Program-made: the position numbers and the translations under genes
Notes under the pieces: model-generated
What the model was told of the DNA's origin: nothing
What the model saw: only the letters and a program-made list of their open reading frames with translations
The model's database searches: none
Shown here: piece after piece, positions 15,553 to 22,759 of the stretch
How positions within the stretch are numbered: position 1 is the stretch's first letter
Layout: every line of letters starts with the position of its first letter
Origin: Ectopseudomonas alcaliphila
Lineage (GTDB): Bacteria; Pseudomonadota; Gammaproteobacteria; Pseudomonadales; Pseudomonadaceae
Assembly: GCF_900101755.1 (NCBI RefSeq)
Contig: NZ_FNAE01000003.1
Coordinates: forward strand, 214,715 to 278,714
Direction of reading: 5' to 3'
Length of the DNA stretch: 64,000 nt

Positions 15553-15569
15553 GGAAAAGCCCTTATGTG

Positions 15570-15597
15570 AAAAAGCCCGATAACGAGTTACCGGGCT
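15570..15597 (-). terminator. Terminator behind the major coat gene
   Basis: On the minus strand AGCCCGGTAAC and GTTATCGGGCT form an 11-bp arm with a 2-nt loop, followed by TTTTT. A terminator at this point, between the major coat gene and the adhesin, is a hallmark of filamentous phages and lets the coat message outnumber the rest. Confidence 0.88.
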
Positions 15598-15615
15598 GGT
15601 TGGTTGCAGCCGGCC

Positions 15616-15822
15616 TTACAGCGCGCGGCGGATGAACTTGAAGGCGGCGATCGCGATGATCACGCCCAGGACGATGCCAGCGACCTCGACGCCATCGACC
15701 TGCGCATCAGTGAGGGCAGTGGTCACGCCAGTCGGGAGGGCGGCGTGGGCTTGCTGTACGGCCAGCAGGCCAACAGCGGCGGTAGCACCGAGCGAGCGGC
15801 GCAGGACTTTCAGGTTTTGCAT
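15616..15822 (-). CDS. coaB: Major coat protein precursor (CoaB/pVIII-like)
   Basis: The 68-residue precursor has a basic N-terminus, a signal (LGATAAVGLLAVQQAHA) cleaved probably after AHA, and a mature part of about 40 residues: acidic-amphipathic start, one hydrophobic helix (VAGIVLGVIIAIAAF) and a basic end (KFIRRAL) that contacts DNA. This is the standard pVIII layout. AGGAGACACACCC precedes ATG 15822, and a strong terminator follows. Confidence 0.92.
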   Translation of the reverse strand: MQNLKVLRRSLGATAAVGLLAVQQAHAALPTGVTTALTDAQVDGVEVAGIVLGVIIAIAAFKFIRRAL

Positions 15823-15833
15823 GGGTGTGTCTC

Positions 15834-16037
15834 CTACAGGTTGAGTGCCTTTTTCAGCACGAGAGCGCCGAAGACGATGGCGAACAGCACCAGGGCGTGT
15901 TCGCGGATCTGTGCATGGTCTTCAGCGGTTAGCCCGGTCGGGCTTATCTCACTGAGCGCGACGGTAGAGAGGGTGCCGACACAAACCGGGGTCTGGCCTG
16001 CGCTCTCCCATACGCCGTCGCACACAATGAAATTCAT
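15834..16037 (-). CDS. Small inovirus membrane protein
   Basis: A 67-residue protein with two N-terminal cysteines, an amphipathic middle and one C-terminal helix (HALVLFAIVFGALVLKKAL). AAGGGGG precedes ATG 16037. It sits directly before the major coat gene, as do similar small membrane proteins in Pf phages. It may be a minor coat protein; the exact role is unknown. Confidence 0.7.
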   Translation of the reverse strand: MNFIVCDGVWESAGQTPVCVGTLSTVALSEISPTGLTAEDHAQIREHALVLFAIVFGALVLKKALNL

Positions 16038-16046
16038 GGCGCCCCC

Positions 16047-16226
16047 TTACTCCGCCAAGCTGGGGTCGCGGATGACCTCAGCCATGGCGATGCAGTCGGG
16101 GCAGATCACGAGGTCGGGCGCCTTGTTCAGATCGGGCAGCAGGTCGGGCTGGGGGGCGGACTGGTTGTAGAGCTGGCCCATGGGCTGCCCGCAGCAGTCA
16201 CACAGCACGCGATCAACGATCAGCAT
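16047..16226 (-). CDS. 59-residue zinc-ribbon-like phage protein
   Basis: The frame from ATG 16226 to TAA at 16047 encodes a small protein with two Cys pairs, CDCCG near residue 9 and CPDC near residue 44, which could bind one zinc ion. It fills the gap between the ssDNA-binding protein gene and the next coat-region gene on the same strand. Pf phages have a comparable small gene here (from memory). Confidence 0.7.
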   Translation of the reverse strand: MLIVDRVLCDCCGQPMGQLYNQSAPQPDLLPDLNKAPDLVICPDCIAMAEVIRDPSLAE

Positions 16227-16241
16227 GGCGGCGCCCTCCCG

Positions 16242-16625
16242 TCAGGCCTTGGCCGCGTCCGGCTGGGTGCCGGTCGGCTTGGCTTGTTGTTGGGCGCCTT
16301 GCGGGGCAGCAGGCTTGGCGGCCTGGCCTTTCGGGTTCACCGCCTCGATGTGCACAGCCAGGTTGTTACCTTTCTGCTTGCCAGCACGCGCCACTTCGAA
16401 GGTGATGCGGACCGTTTCGAGCGGGGCAAATTGGGCGCCAGAGGCGAAAACCTCATCTGCAACGTCGGCAGGCACATCCATGCTCACAATGGACAGGCCG
16501 TTTTCGGTGATGCCGTCTGGCTCATCGCCGTAAAACACCTTGACGATTTTTACGTCGGTGCCGTTTTGGTTGAACGCCAGTTTCTGAGTGCCGAGAAATG
16601 CAACTTCCATAGTCGAACGTGCCAT
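16242..16625 (-). CDS. Inovirus single-stranded DNA-binding protein (gene V type)
   Basis: The 127-residue protein has a beta-rich N-terminal domain (MARSTMEVAFLGTQKLAF ... KIVKVFYGDEP ... VRITFEVARAG) and a Pro/Gln/Ala-rich tail, like the Pf1/Pf4 helix-destabilising protein (PA0720 type), which coats the phage ssDNA before packaging. It is the first gene of the late block after a long AT-rich promoter region. Confidence 0.85.
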   Translation of the reverse strand: MARSTMEVAFLGTQKLAFNQNGTDVKIVKVFYGDEPDGITENGLSIVSMDVPADVADEVFASGAQFAPLETVRITFEVARAGKQKGNNLAVHIEAVNPKGQAAKPAAPQGAQQQAKPTGTQPDAAKA

Positions 16626-16988
16626 TTGTGTTTCCTCGCTTAGTTACGCGTTATTGCGCGGTTTTGCCTTTTTGCAGGCCGAGTTAGCCCAGGCAAAGGA
16701 ACTTGTTAAGTTCGCCAATGCCAGGGGTTGCGCGGCTTGCAACGGGTTTCTGTGTGCCTAGTTATACGCTACTGAAAAGCTAAAAAATCACTCTTGCATA
16801 AATATCATCGGTTAAAATTTATTGAGCCGAATAGTGATGCAATGAAACTTTTAACTTTGGCGATAATTAACTTTTGATCATTAATCTGGATAACACCAAG
16901 GGCTTTGCCCTTGTCATCCCACTCTTGCCGCCGAGGGCTCGGGAGCGCGGGGCGGTGGAGCTGCCCCACACTCACGAGCGGAGGCTAT
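16626..16988. promoter_or_regulatory. AT-rich intergenic region upstream of the ssDNA-binding protein gene
   Basis: This 363-bp gap separates the early small genes from the coat block. It includes an AT-rich stretch (about 16770-16880) with repeated AAAGTTAA units, a possible minus-strand -10 TATAAC near 16758, and a small perfect hairpin CAAGGGC-TTT-GCCCTTG at 16898-16914. It probably holds the promoter of the coat operon and possibly the origin; neither is proven. Confidence 0.45.
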
Positions 16989-17357
16989 TTAGGGCGGTGG
17001 GCGTTCAAGGGTTCGCTCTGCCCGTGCCTCCGTTTGGCCGAACGGTGGAGCATGTTCGGACAAGCCGGGGGCGCGGCCCTTGACCGACATAGCAACGAGC
17101 GCGGCGGTCAGGCCTTTTAAGAAGCCGCGTGTTTCCGCCTGGGTATTGGCTAGGCGCGGATCGCCAGGGGGGCGCTGTTTGGCTTGAGCCTCTTTGCGAT
17201 CCAGATACTTGCAGTAGGGGATGATCAGCGGCAGGCAAAGCACAGCCACTATGCCCACGGCGCAGGCGGCAAGAACGAAGAGGTACATGACCTGCAGCAG
17301 CAGGATCAGCAGGCCCTCTAGAACGGCCTCTAGCGTGTTGATCCATTCAGTAATCAT
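16989..17357 (-). CDS. Phage membrane protein, unknown function
   Basis: The 122-residue protein has a long hydrophobic N-terminal half (LEGLLILLLQVMYLFVLAAC and a following helix ending LPLIIPYC) and a basic, soluble C-terminal half. Its ATG overlaps by 4 nt a stop of the long frame upstream and lies next to the stop of the 99-residue frame. Unrecognised; the place corresponds to small early genes of Pf phages. Confidence 0.6.
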   Translation of the reverse strand: MITEWINTLEAVLEGLLILLLQVMYLFVLAACAVGIVAVLCLPLIIPYCKYLDRKEAQAKQRPPGDPRLANTQAETRGFLKGLTAALVAMSVKGRAPGLSEHAPPFGQTEARAERTLERPPP

Positions 17358-17851
17358 GCAGTCACCCCACCAGTTCGAACGGTTCGCGCAGGGGCACGAA
17401 GGGCGTTGGTTTGCCGGTGTCGCTCACAACGTGCCAGTACTGCGGCGGACGGTTGCCGGGCTTGTGTCTCTCGCAGGTATAGGCCTGCGTAACATGGTTG
17501 CGACCATTGACCAAGGACCATCGCGCGGGGCGGCAGTCGGTGCATTGTGTGTATGGGTAGGTAGGCGCCTTGGGCGGTATCCAGTTGCGGTTTAGCCAGC
17601 AGACAGAGCAGTCGCAGTTGTCGGCATGGGGTTGGCGCAGGTACTGGCTCAGGCTTTTCATTGGCCGACACCTCTGGCTTTGCATTGAGGCGAATACGCT
17701 TGCAGGCTGCGCAGTTGTCGGGGCTATCGTCGTTGAGGTCGTAAACGTGGCCTGTATAGAGCCAATGGCCACAAATAGACTGTGCATTAACGAAGTAATG
17801 AGCCTTACGCGCCAAAGCAGGGAAACCCCAACCAGCTTTATGAGTAGTCAT
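17354..17851 (-). CDS. Early phage protein with N-terminal Cys motif (3' extent uncertain)
   Basis: The frame opens at ATG 17851 (MTTHKAGWGFPALARKAHYF), which overlaps the preceding gene by 4 nt. The first 65 residues look real, with CGHW ... DNCAACKRI as a possible metal site. After that another frame (17661-17362) has much better codon use and Cys motifs, so the last 100 codons of this frame are doubtful even though its stop overlaps the next ATG. Either two genes overlap out of frame or a frameshift joins them. Confidence 0.45.
   Translation of the reverse strand: MTTHKAGWGFPALARKAHYFVNAQSICGHWLYTGHVYDLNDDSPDNCAACKRIRLNAKPEVSANEKPEPVPAPTPCRQLRLLCLLAKPQLDTAQGAYLPIHTMHRLPPRAMVLGQWSQPCYAGLYLRETQARQPSAAVLARCERHRQTNALRAPARTVRTGGVTA
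17362..17661 (-). CDS. Cys-rich small phage protein overlapping the previous frame
   Basis: From ATG 17661 after AGAGG, a 99-residue protein with CDCSVC near residue 18, CTDC near 41 and CERH near 66, likely zinc-binding. Codons end mostly in G or C, unlike the overlapping frame. The stop lies 5 nt before the next ATG. No family recognised; place suggests an early Pf-type gene. Confidence 0.65.
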   Translation of the reverse strand: MKSLSQYLRQPHADNCDCSVCWLNRNWIPPKAPTYPYTQCTDCRPARWSLVNGRNHVTQAYTCERHKPGNRPPQYWHVVSDTGKPTPFVPLREPFELVG

Positions 17852-18066
17852 GCGGCAGCCCTCACACCACGGACGCGGTAGAAGTCGCGGGCACGTTCCT
17901 GGGTAAGCCCCCAGTGGCGACCAGGGCCGGAAGGGAGATCAGCGATTACGCGCTCTATATAGGCAGCACAGTCGGCCTTGTTGGTGCCGGTGTGGACGCG
18001 GTGCCAGCGGCGTTGCTTGGTGGCACCGTGAAGGGTGCAGGTCTCGACAATGTAGGTGCGGCTCAT
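17848..18066 (-). CDS. Small early phage protein
   Basis: A 72-residue basic protein (MSRTYIVETCTLHGATKQRR ... RARDFYRVRGVRAAA) coupled to both neighbours by ATGA overlaps. It is typical of the short conserved hypothetical genes of Pf-type prophages. No function can be read. Confidence 0.65.
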   Translation of the reverse strand: MSRTYIVETCTLHGATKQRRWHRVHTGTNKADCAAYIERVIADLPSGPGRHWGLTQERARDFYRVRGVRAAA

Positions 18067-18212
18067 TGGTTCACCCCCGTGAACAGCACCACGCGGGTTT
18101 TACCGAGCTTTACGCTCTCGACGGCGCCGGTTCTGATCCAGTAAGCGACCTGTTCAACGGCAACACCGGCCAGGGCGGCGAAGGCGGCTTGCGTATAGAA
18201 GGGAGGATTCAT
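18063..18212 (-). CDS. 49-residue helix-turn-helix-like protein
   Basis: From ATG 18212 after GGGAGG... type spacing, a small protein with TQAAFAALAGVAVEQVAYWI followed by RTGAVESVKLGKTRVV, the pattern of short AlpA/MerR-like or Xis-like DNA-binding proteins. It overlaps both neighbouring genes by 4 nt. It may act as excisionase or transcription regulator; that is inferred from fold and position. Confidence 0.6.
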   Translation of the reverse strand: MNPPFYTQAAFAALAGVAVEQVAYWIRTGAVESVKLGKTRVVLFTGVNQ

Positions 18213-18457
18213 GCCGTCCACTCCTGTTCCAGCAGCCAGGTGCGGAGTAGGGCGCTGTTGACCATGCGGCGCTTGCCTAGCTTTACGGTGGGGAGAACGC
18301 CTTTCATTGCCCAGGCACGCGCGGTGCCGTAGGTCAGGCCATTTCGGTCGGCCCAGGACTCGACGGTTTCCACGTCCTGTTGCGGGCCTATCAGCTTCGA
18401 AGGTTCCAGCTCTTCCAGTTCCATGCTCGTTCCGTCACTATTCGTTTCATTAGCCAT
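18209..18457 (-). CDS. AlpA/excisionase-like DNA-binding protein
   Basis: The 82-residue protein ends with SWADRNGLTYGTARAWAMKG then LPTVKLGKRRMV, a winged-helix motif as in AlpA/Xis proteins that read small promoters or att sites. It is the first gene of the leftward phage operon and is divergent from the repressor gene, so the 88-bp gap is the switch region. It is the best candidate for the excisionase or early activator of this prophage. Confidence 0.72.
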   Translation of the reverse strand: MANETNSDGTSMELEELEPSKLIGPQQDVETVESWADRNGLTYGTARAWAMKGVLPTVKLGKRRMVNSALLRTWLLEQEWTA

Positions 18458-18477
18458 AATCGGCTATTGGAGTAAAT

Positions 18478-18532
18478 ATTTCTCTGGGGGAATTATTAAC
18501 CTACCCGCCAGTTAGAGCAACAATTTCTCTGG
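18478..18532. promoter_or_regulatory. Putative operator pair in the lysogeny switch region
   Basis: ATTTCTCTGG occurs at 18478-18487 and again at 18523-18532, 45 bp apart and in the same orientation, in the gap between the divergent repressor and excisionase-like genes. A weaker ATTTCTAT copy follows at 18538. They are likely repressor binding sites. Confidence 0.5.
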
Positions 18533-18545
18533 AAAAGATTTCTAT

Positions 18546-18785
18546 ATGGAAAAGGCTGCTGATAGGGCTCGCCTATTGATCAAGAAGCTAGGCCCAAAGA
18601 AGGCCAGCACCTACGGCGGTGACTACGAGCGTTGGAAAAGTGTGAGTAAAGGGGCTGTACGAGTCAGCACAGAAGAAATAGATGTGCTGGTTGAGGTTTA
18701 TCCCCAGTACGCCCTTTGGCTGGCGAGCGGAAAAATTGCGCCAGATGCAGGGCAAACAAGCCCGGAGTACGACGAGAATAATTAA
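18546..18785 (+). CDS. Phage repressor-like regulator
   Basis: The 79-residue protein (RARLLIKKLGPKKASTYGGD ... VSTEEIDVLVEVYPQYALWL) resembles small repressors at the same place in Pf-type prophages: a short DNA-binding domain followed by an ALWLASGKI segment. It is transcribed divergently from the phage operon, immediately before the cargo genes. It probably maintains lysogeny and gives superinfection immunity. Confidence 0.7.
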   Translation: MEKAADRARLLIKKLGPKKASTYGGDYERWKSVSKGAVRVSTEEIDVLVEVYPQYALWLASGKIAPDAGQTSPEYDENN

Positions 18786-18905
18786 ATTACTAAAAATATT
18801 TATTAGTGGAGAGGAGATTCTGAAAGTCGTTTTGCGCTAAAAGGCATGGGGCCATTAAATTGCAATGGGCTCATGATGGGGATTATCAGCAGGGAAGATA
18901 CTATA

Positions 18906-19775
18906 ATGGAGCACCCTGAAAATTTTCTTAGTCTAGTTATTAGCGATGCTGGCAATGCCGGCGATAACCTTGCTTTATGTGCAGGTTTTGAGCGAGGTGA
19001 CTGGCGTAGAGATCAATTTGCCAGTCATGTAATGGAATGGCTCCCGGAATTTGCGCTAAGCCACGCAGAGCTAAGGGAGATGGGGCACCACAATGCAATA
19101 AAGCTCACCAAAAAAGCTGCAAAAATAGTCTACCAAACTGAAAAGTACGGGTTGCGCGGAGAGTTTGGTGAGATATTTCTGCATATAGCCATTCGGCAGA
19201 TTTATAAAACCGTTCCGGCGGTTAGTAAGATTTATTACAAAAGCTCAGTTAATGAAACGGTTAAAGGCTTTGACGCTGTTCATGTGGTAAAGAATGGAGG
19301 CGATCTTGAGCTGTGGATAGGTGAGACGAAGTTTTATAACGAGATAACTAGAGCTATTAGAGATGTCTGTGAGGAGATAGTTAATCATCTTGAGACTGAC
19401 TATCTGCGATCTGAGTTTATTCTGATTCAAAATAAGATTGACGAATCGTGGTCGGAGGCTAAAGAGCTAAAGACCTTGCTGGACGAGAATACATCTTTAG
19501 ATAAGGTTTTCAAGAGAGCCTGTATCCCCGTTCTGCTTACCTATGATAGCGATGTGGTTAAGGCTGCTAGCGAGAGTAACGAGCAATATATTGAAGGTCT
19601 TAAGTTGGAAGTTGAAAATGCTTTCAATAGTTTACGGTCTAAGCTAGGGGCTGCATACAAGGAGAGGTTCGGCCAAGATCTACCAGTGACATTGCATGTG
19701 ATTCTTATCCCTCTTAAAGAGAAAGTTTCGCTCATTGCCGCTATGGATCAACGACTAAAGGCATTGCAATTATGA
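18906..19775 (+). CDS. hamA: HamA, DUF1837 nuclease-type protein of a Hachiman defence system
   Basis: The 289-residue protein shows the DUF1837 core: RGEFGEIFLHIAIRQ (residues 84-98), KGFDAVHVV (120-128) and ELWIGETKFYNE (135-146), then DYLRSEFILI. The pattern D123 ... E140-x-K142 is a PD-(D/E)XK active site, and E86/E89 may also take part. HamA is the nuclease partner of HamB in Hachiman anti-phage systems (established). ATG 18906 follows GGGAAG; in-frame ATGs at 18846 and 18873 are possible. Its stop overlaps the hamB start by 4 nt. The gene is AT-rich compared with the phage and host, a sign of transfer. Confidence 0.9.
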   Translation: MEHPENFLSLVISDAGNAGDNLALCAGFERGDWRRDQFASHVMEWLPEFALSHAELREMGHHNAIKLTKKAAKIVYQTEKYGLRGEFGEIFLHIAIRQIYKTVPAVSKIYYKSSVNETVKGFDAVHVVKNGGDLELWIGETKFYNEITRAIRDVCEEIVNHLETDYLRSEFILIQNKIDESWSEAKELKTLLDENTSLDKVFKRACIPVLLTYDSDVVKAASESNEQYIEGLKLEVENAFNSLRSKLGAAYKERFGQDLPVTLHVILIPLKEKVSLIAAMDQRLKALQL

Positions 19776-21934
19776 TGGATATAGCGCTGCTTAGGAAAGG
19801 GATTAATGAAGGTCGTTTGGAGGAGGACTCTTTTAGGACTTTATCTTTAATAGCTAAAGTCTGCGCAGATAATTTATCGTCTGGTAGGGACTTGGTAGTT
19901 AGGGCTTTGGATAGAAAGGCTAATTTGGCTGTTCAATACCAAGAGATATTGGATGAGCTGGTGATGAAGGTGGGGCTCTATCCATATGTAGGTGATTTGT
20001 CAGAACTTTCTCTGCGAAGCGCAATGCTCCATGCGGCTCATAGAGCTGACGGAGAGATGGAAGACTACGTAATACATCAGGCCCAGGCAAGAGTTTTGCG
20101 TAAACTCATGGCAGGTGAATCGGTTATATTGAGTGCGCCGACATCATTCGGGAAAAGCCTTCTTATAGATATCCTTATATCTGCAAAGAATTTTACTAAT
20201 ATAGTCTTAATTGTTCCTACCTTGGCGTTGGTTGAAGAAACGCGCCGTAGAATGTCGAGATTTTCTGATCGTTATTCCATTATTACTTCAAATGGTCAGG
20301 CGCTTTCGGCAAATAATATTTTTGTATTTACTCAGGAAAGATTGCTAAGTTTTGAGGATGCACTGCCTGAGGTTGATTTCTTTGTAATCGATGAGTTTTA
20401 TAAGTTATCTATATCTGGAGAGGGCGATAGGGCAACGCTATTGAATCAAGCTTTTTTGATGCTAGCCAAATCGAAGGCTCAATTTTATTTGCTTGGCCCG
20501 TCAATCAAGGCAATTCCTGAGTCGGTTCATGAGAAAGTAAAATGTAGTTTTATGGTTGAAGATTTTCAAACTGTAGCTATAGAGCTGCATCGACTTAAGA
20601 AGAAGCCAAATAAAGATCTTGCCTTGGCTGATTTACTTGATCGCACAGAAGGACAGACGATGGTTTATTGTCAGTCGCCAAATAGTGCTAGATCAGTATT
20701 GAAAGAGTATCTAAAGAATAGACCTCTTCAAAAGGTAGAAGACCAAGAGTTGATTGAGGCTGCAGAGTGGACAGCTAAACACTATAACGGTGATTGGCTG
20801 GTTTCTGTGGGGTTGAGGTACGGCATTGGAATACATCACGGCCGTCTTCCTAGATCGCTTGGCCGCTTTATGGTGCGAGCTTTTGAAGAGGGCAAGCTAA
20901 ATATCTTGCTTTGTACCTCAACCCTTATAGAAGGTGTGAATACGGCAGCTAAAAACGTTGTCATATATGATAATAAACTCAATCGACAGCCTCTCGATTT
21001 TTTTACCTTTAACAATATTAAGGGGCGCTCAGGTAGGATGTTTAGACATTTTATTGGAAATGTTTATTTATTTGATGAGCCTCCAGAGGAAGATCTTCCA
21101 TTTGTAGACATTCCTGCCTTGAACCCTACTGAAAACACTCCAAGTAGCTTGCTATTAAGAATTCCTGTGTTTGACTTGCCGCAATCTTTGCAGTCAAAAG
21201 TTAATGCGCTTATAGAGCAAAAGTACCTTCCTTTTAACTTACTTGTTTCGCACTCAGGTATCGAGCCTGAGAATTTAATTGAGACCGCAAAGTATATATG
21301 GGGGCTGAGTCATAATGATCTCAGACTCGTTTCGTGGGTCGCGAAGCCAAGTTATGAAGAGCTAAAATTCTCTTCAGAAATAATATGGGACAAGCTTGGT
21401 GGGAGTTATACTGCTCGAGCAGCTTCAATGAGAAGTGCGAGCATGATGACGAAGTGGGTTTGGGACCTATATAAGACGCGAAATGTACCTGCTTTTAGGC
21501 GAGAAAAAATTACAAGCCAGATAGCTTATGGTGTGTCCCCTGACGACTCAGTTGAGAATGTTTTGGCGTTTATACGTGGTTGGGCCTCGTTTAATTATCC
21601 CAAGTTCTTGTCGGCGCTGAATAGTATAGCCAGTTATGTGTTGACTGCTAAAGGTTTTAAGGGCTGCAATTATATACCTTTTGCAGCATCTATTGAGCAC
21701 CTCTTTCAGCCTGATACGTTCTCATCGCTAGAAGAATATGGGTTGCCGACTGAAATAACTGAGAGGCTTGTGCAGGGAAGGATTTTTGGAAAAGAAGAAC
21801 CTTTGGATGTGGTAATAAATAAGCTCAAGCTTCCGGATATAAGACGATTTGGAGGTGGAGTTTTTGAGCAAAGGATTATTGAAGATTTTCAGCAAGGAAT
21901 CGGCGTTAGCCCTACACTGAAAGATAAGAATTGA
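19772..21934 (+). CDS. hamB: HamB, superfamily 2 helicase of the Hachiman system
   Basis: The 720-residue protein has SF2 helicase motifs: Walker A SAPTSFGKS (121-129), motif Ia VPTLALVEE (148-156), motif II DEFY (207-210) in place of DEAD/DEAH, motif III-like LGPSIKAIPE, motif V LLCTSTLIEGVN (near 378) and motif VI IKGRSGRM (near 416). The DEFY box and TLIEGVN are typical of Ski2-like and HamB helicases. In Hachiman, HamB is thought to sense DNA and release HamA for DNA degradation. It follows hamA with an ATGA overlap, and no third gene is coupled. AT-rich codons match hamA. Confidence 0.9.
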   Translation: MMDIALLRKGINEGRLEEDSFRTLSLIAKVCADNLSSGRDLVVRALDRKANLAVQYQEILDELVMKVGLYPYVGDLSELSLRSAMLHAAHRADGEMEDYVIHQAQARVLRKLMAGESVILSAPTSFGKSLLIDILISAKNFTNIVLIVPTLALVEETRRRMSRFSDRYSIITSNGQALSANNIFVFTQERLLSFEDALPEVDFFVIDEFYKLSISGEGDRATLLNQAFLMLAKSKAQFYLLGPSIKAIPESVHEKVKCSFMVEDFQTVAIELHRLKKKPNKDLALADLLDRTEGQTMVYCQSPNSARSVLKEYLKNRPLQKVEDQELIEAAEWTAKHYNGDWLVSVGLRYGIGIHHGRLPRSLGRFMVRAFEEGKLNILLCTSTLIEGVNTAAKNVVIYDNKLNRQPLDFFTFNNIKGRSGRMFRHFIGNVYLFDEPPEEDLPFVDIPALNPTENTPSSLLLRIPVFDLPQSLQSKVNALIEQKYLPFNLLVSHSGIEPENLIETAKYIWGLSHNDLRLVSWVAKPSYEELKFSSEIIWDKLGGSYTARAASMRSASMMTKWVWDLYKTRNVPAFRREKITSQIAYGVSPDDSVENVLAFIRGWASFNYPKFLSALNSIASYVLTAKGFKGCNYIPFAASIEHLFQPDTFSSLEEYGLPTEITERLVQGRIFGKEEPLDVVINKLKLPDIRRFGGGVFEQRIIEDFQQGIGVSPTLKDKN

Positions 21935-22029
21935 AGCTAGTCATTGCATGATTAGGATTTTAACTGTTTCGGAATGTCTTTCGCTTTTGTAGGTTTTTTG
22001 TAGTTTTATAAAAGCATGGTGGGGTGCTA

Positions 22030-22728
22030 ATGATTGCGCTAGATGAAGCTTTTGTTGAAAGGATGAAAGTAGATACCGCTGCAGCTGTTACTGAATTATG
22101 CGCCTCGGTTTTGGCGGAAGTGCAGAAGGGTTCGAACTGGTCGGCAAATGATTATAAGATACTGAGTCAGGCGTACATGTTTTTAGAGGCGGCTAGGGAG
22201 GCAAATATTTTAGCATCAGGTAGCCCTGTTATTGCAGCTGTTGATATGACAAATCGCAAGTTCATGTGTGCGGCTATACAGACATGGCTAGTGGAGTTGC
22301 GATCGTTTTATAGAGCCATACTGGATTTAAATGCTCTTGATTCTAGCAAGAATCATTTTAGGAGCATGTTTGGGAGTTTGTTTTCTTATGAGTTCTCCCA
22401 GGGTGACCTTGAGAAGGTGCAGTTGTTGGTGAATGAGCTTCGTGAACGTATATCTAGTGCCGCACTGGATGATAGCCATAAGCGTCGTTTGTTGGTTCGG
22501 CTGGAAAAACTTCAATCTGAATTGCATAAAAAGGTATCTGATCTTGACCGCTTTTGGGGGCTTATTGGAGACGCAGGTGTTGTCATAGGTAAGTTGGGGG
22601 ATGATGCCAAGCCAATAGTGGATCGAATTAGAGAGGTTGCTGACATCGTTTGGAGAACTCAAAGCCGCGCAGAAGAACTCCCAAGTGGCTCTGAATTTCC
22701 TAGATTGGAAGACAAGTCTGGAGAATGA
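22030..22728 (+). CDS. Uncharacterised cargo protein, helical
   Basis: A 232-residue soluble, mostly helical protein. The C-terminal half has a run of charged helices (LDDSHKRRLLVRLEKLQSEL ... VSDLDRFWGLIGDAGVVIGKLG) and a conserved-looking KPIVDRIREVADIVWRTQSR end. ATG 22030 is preferred over GTG 22024. It begins 95 bp after hamB and might be part of the same cargo block, but has no overlap with it. I do not recognise a named family; a role in defence is only suggested by context. Confidence 0.7.
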   Translation: MIALDEAFVERMKVDTAAAVTELCASVLAEVQKGSNWSANDYKILSQAYMFLEAAREANILASGSPVIAAVDMTNRKFMCAAIQTWLVELRSFYRAILDLNALDSSKNHFRSMFGSLFSYEFSQGDLEKVQLLVNELRERISSAALDDSHKRRLLVRLEKLQSELHKKVSDLDRFWGLIGDAGVVIGKLGDDAKPIVDRIREVADIVWRTQSRAEELPSGSEFPRLEDKSGE

Positions 22729-22759
22729 TTTTTAGGGATACCATTTGCAAGGAGGCGGC

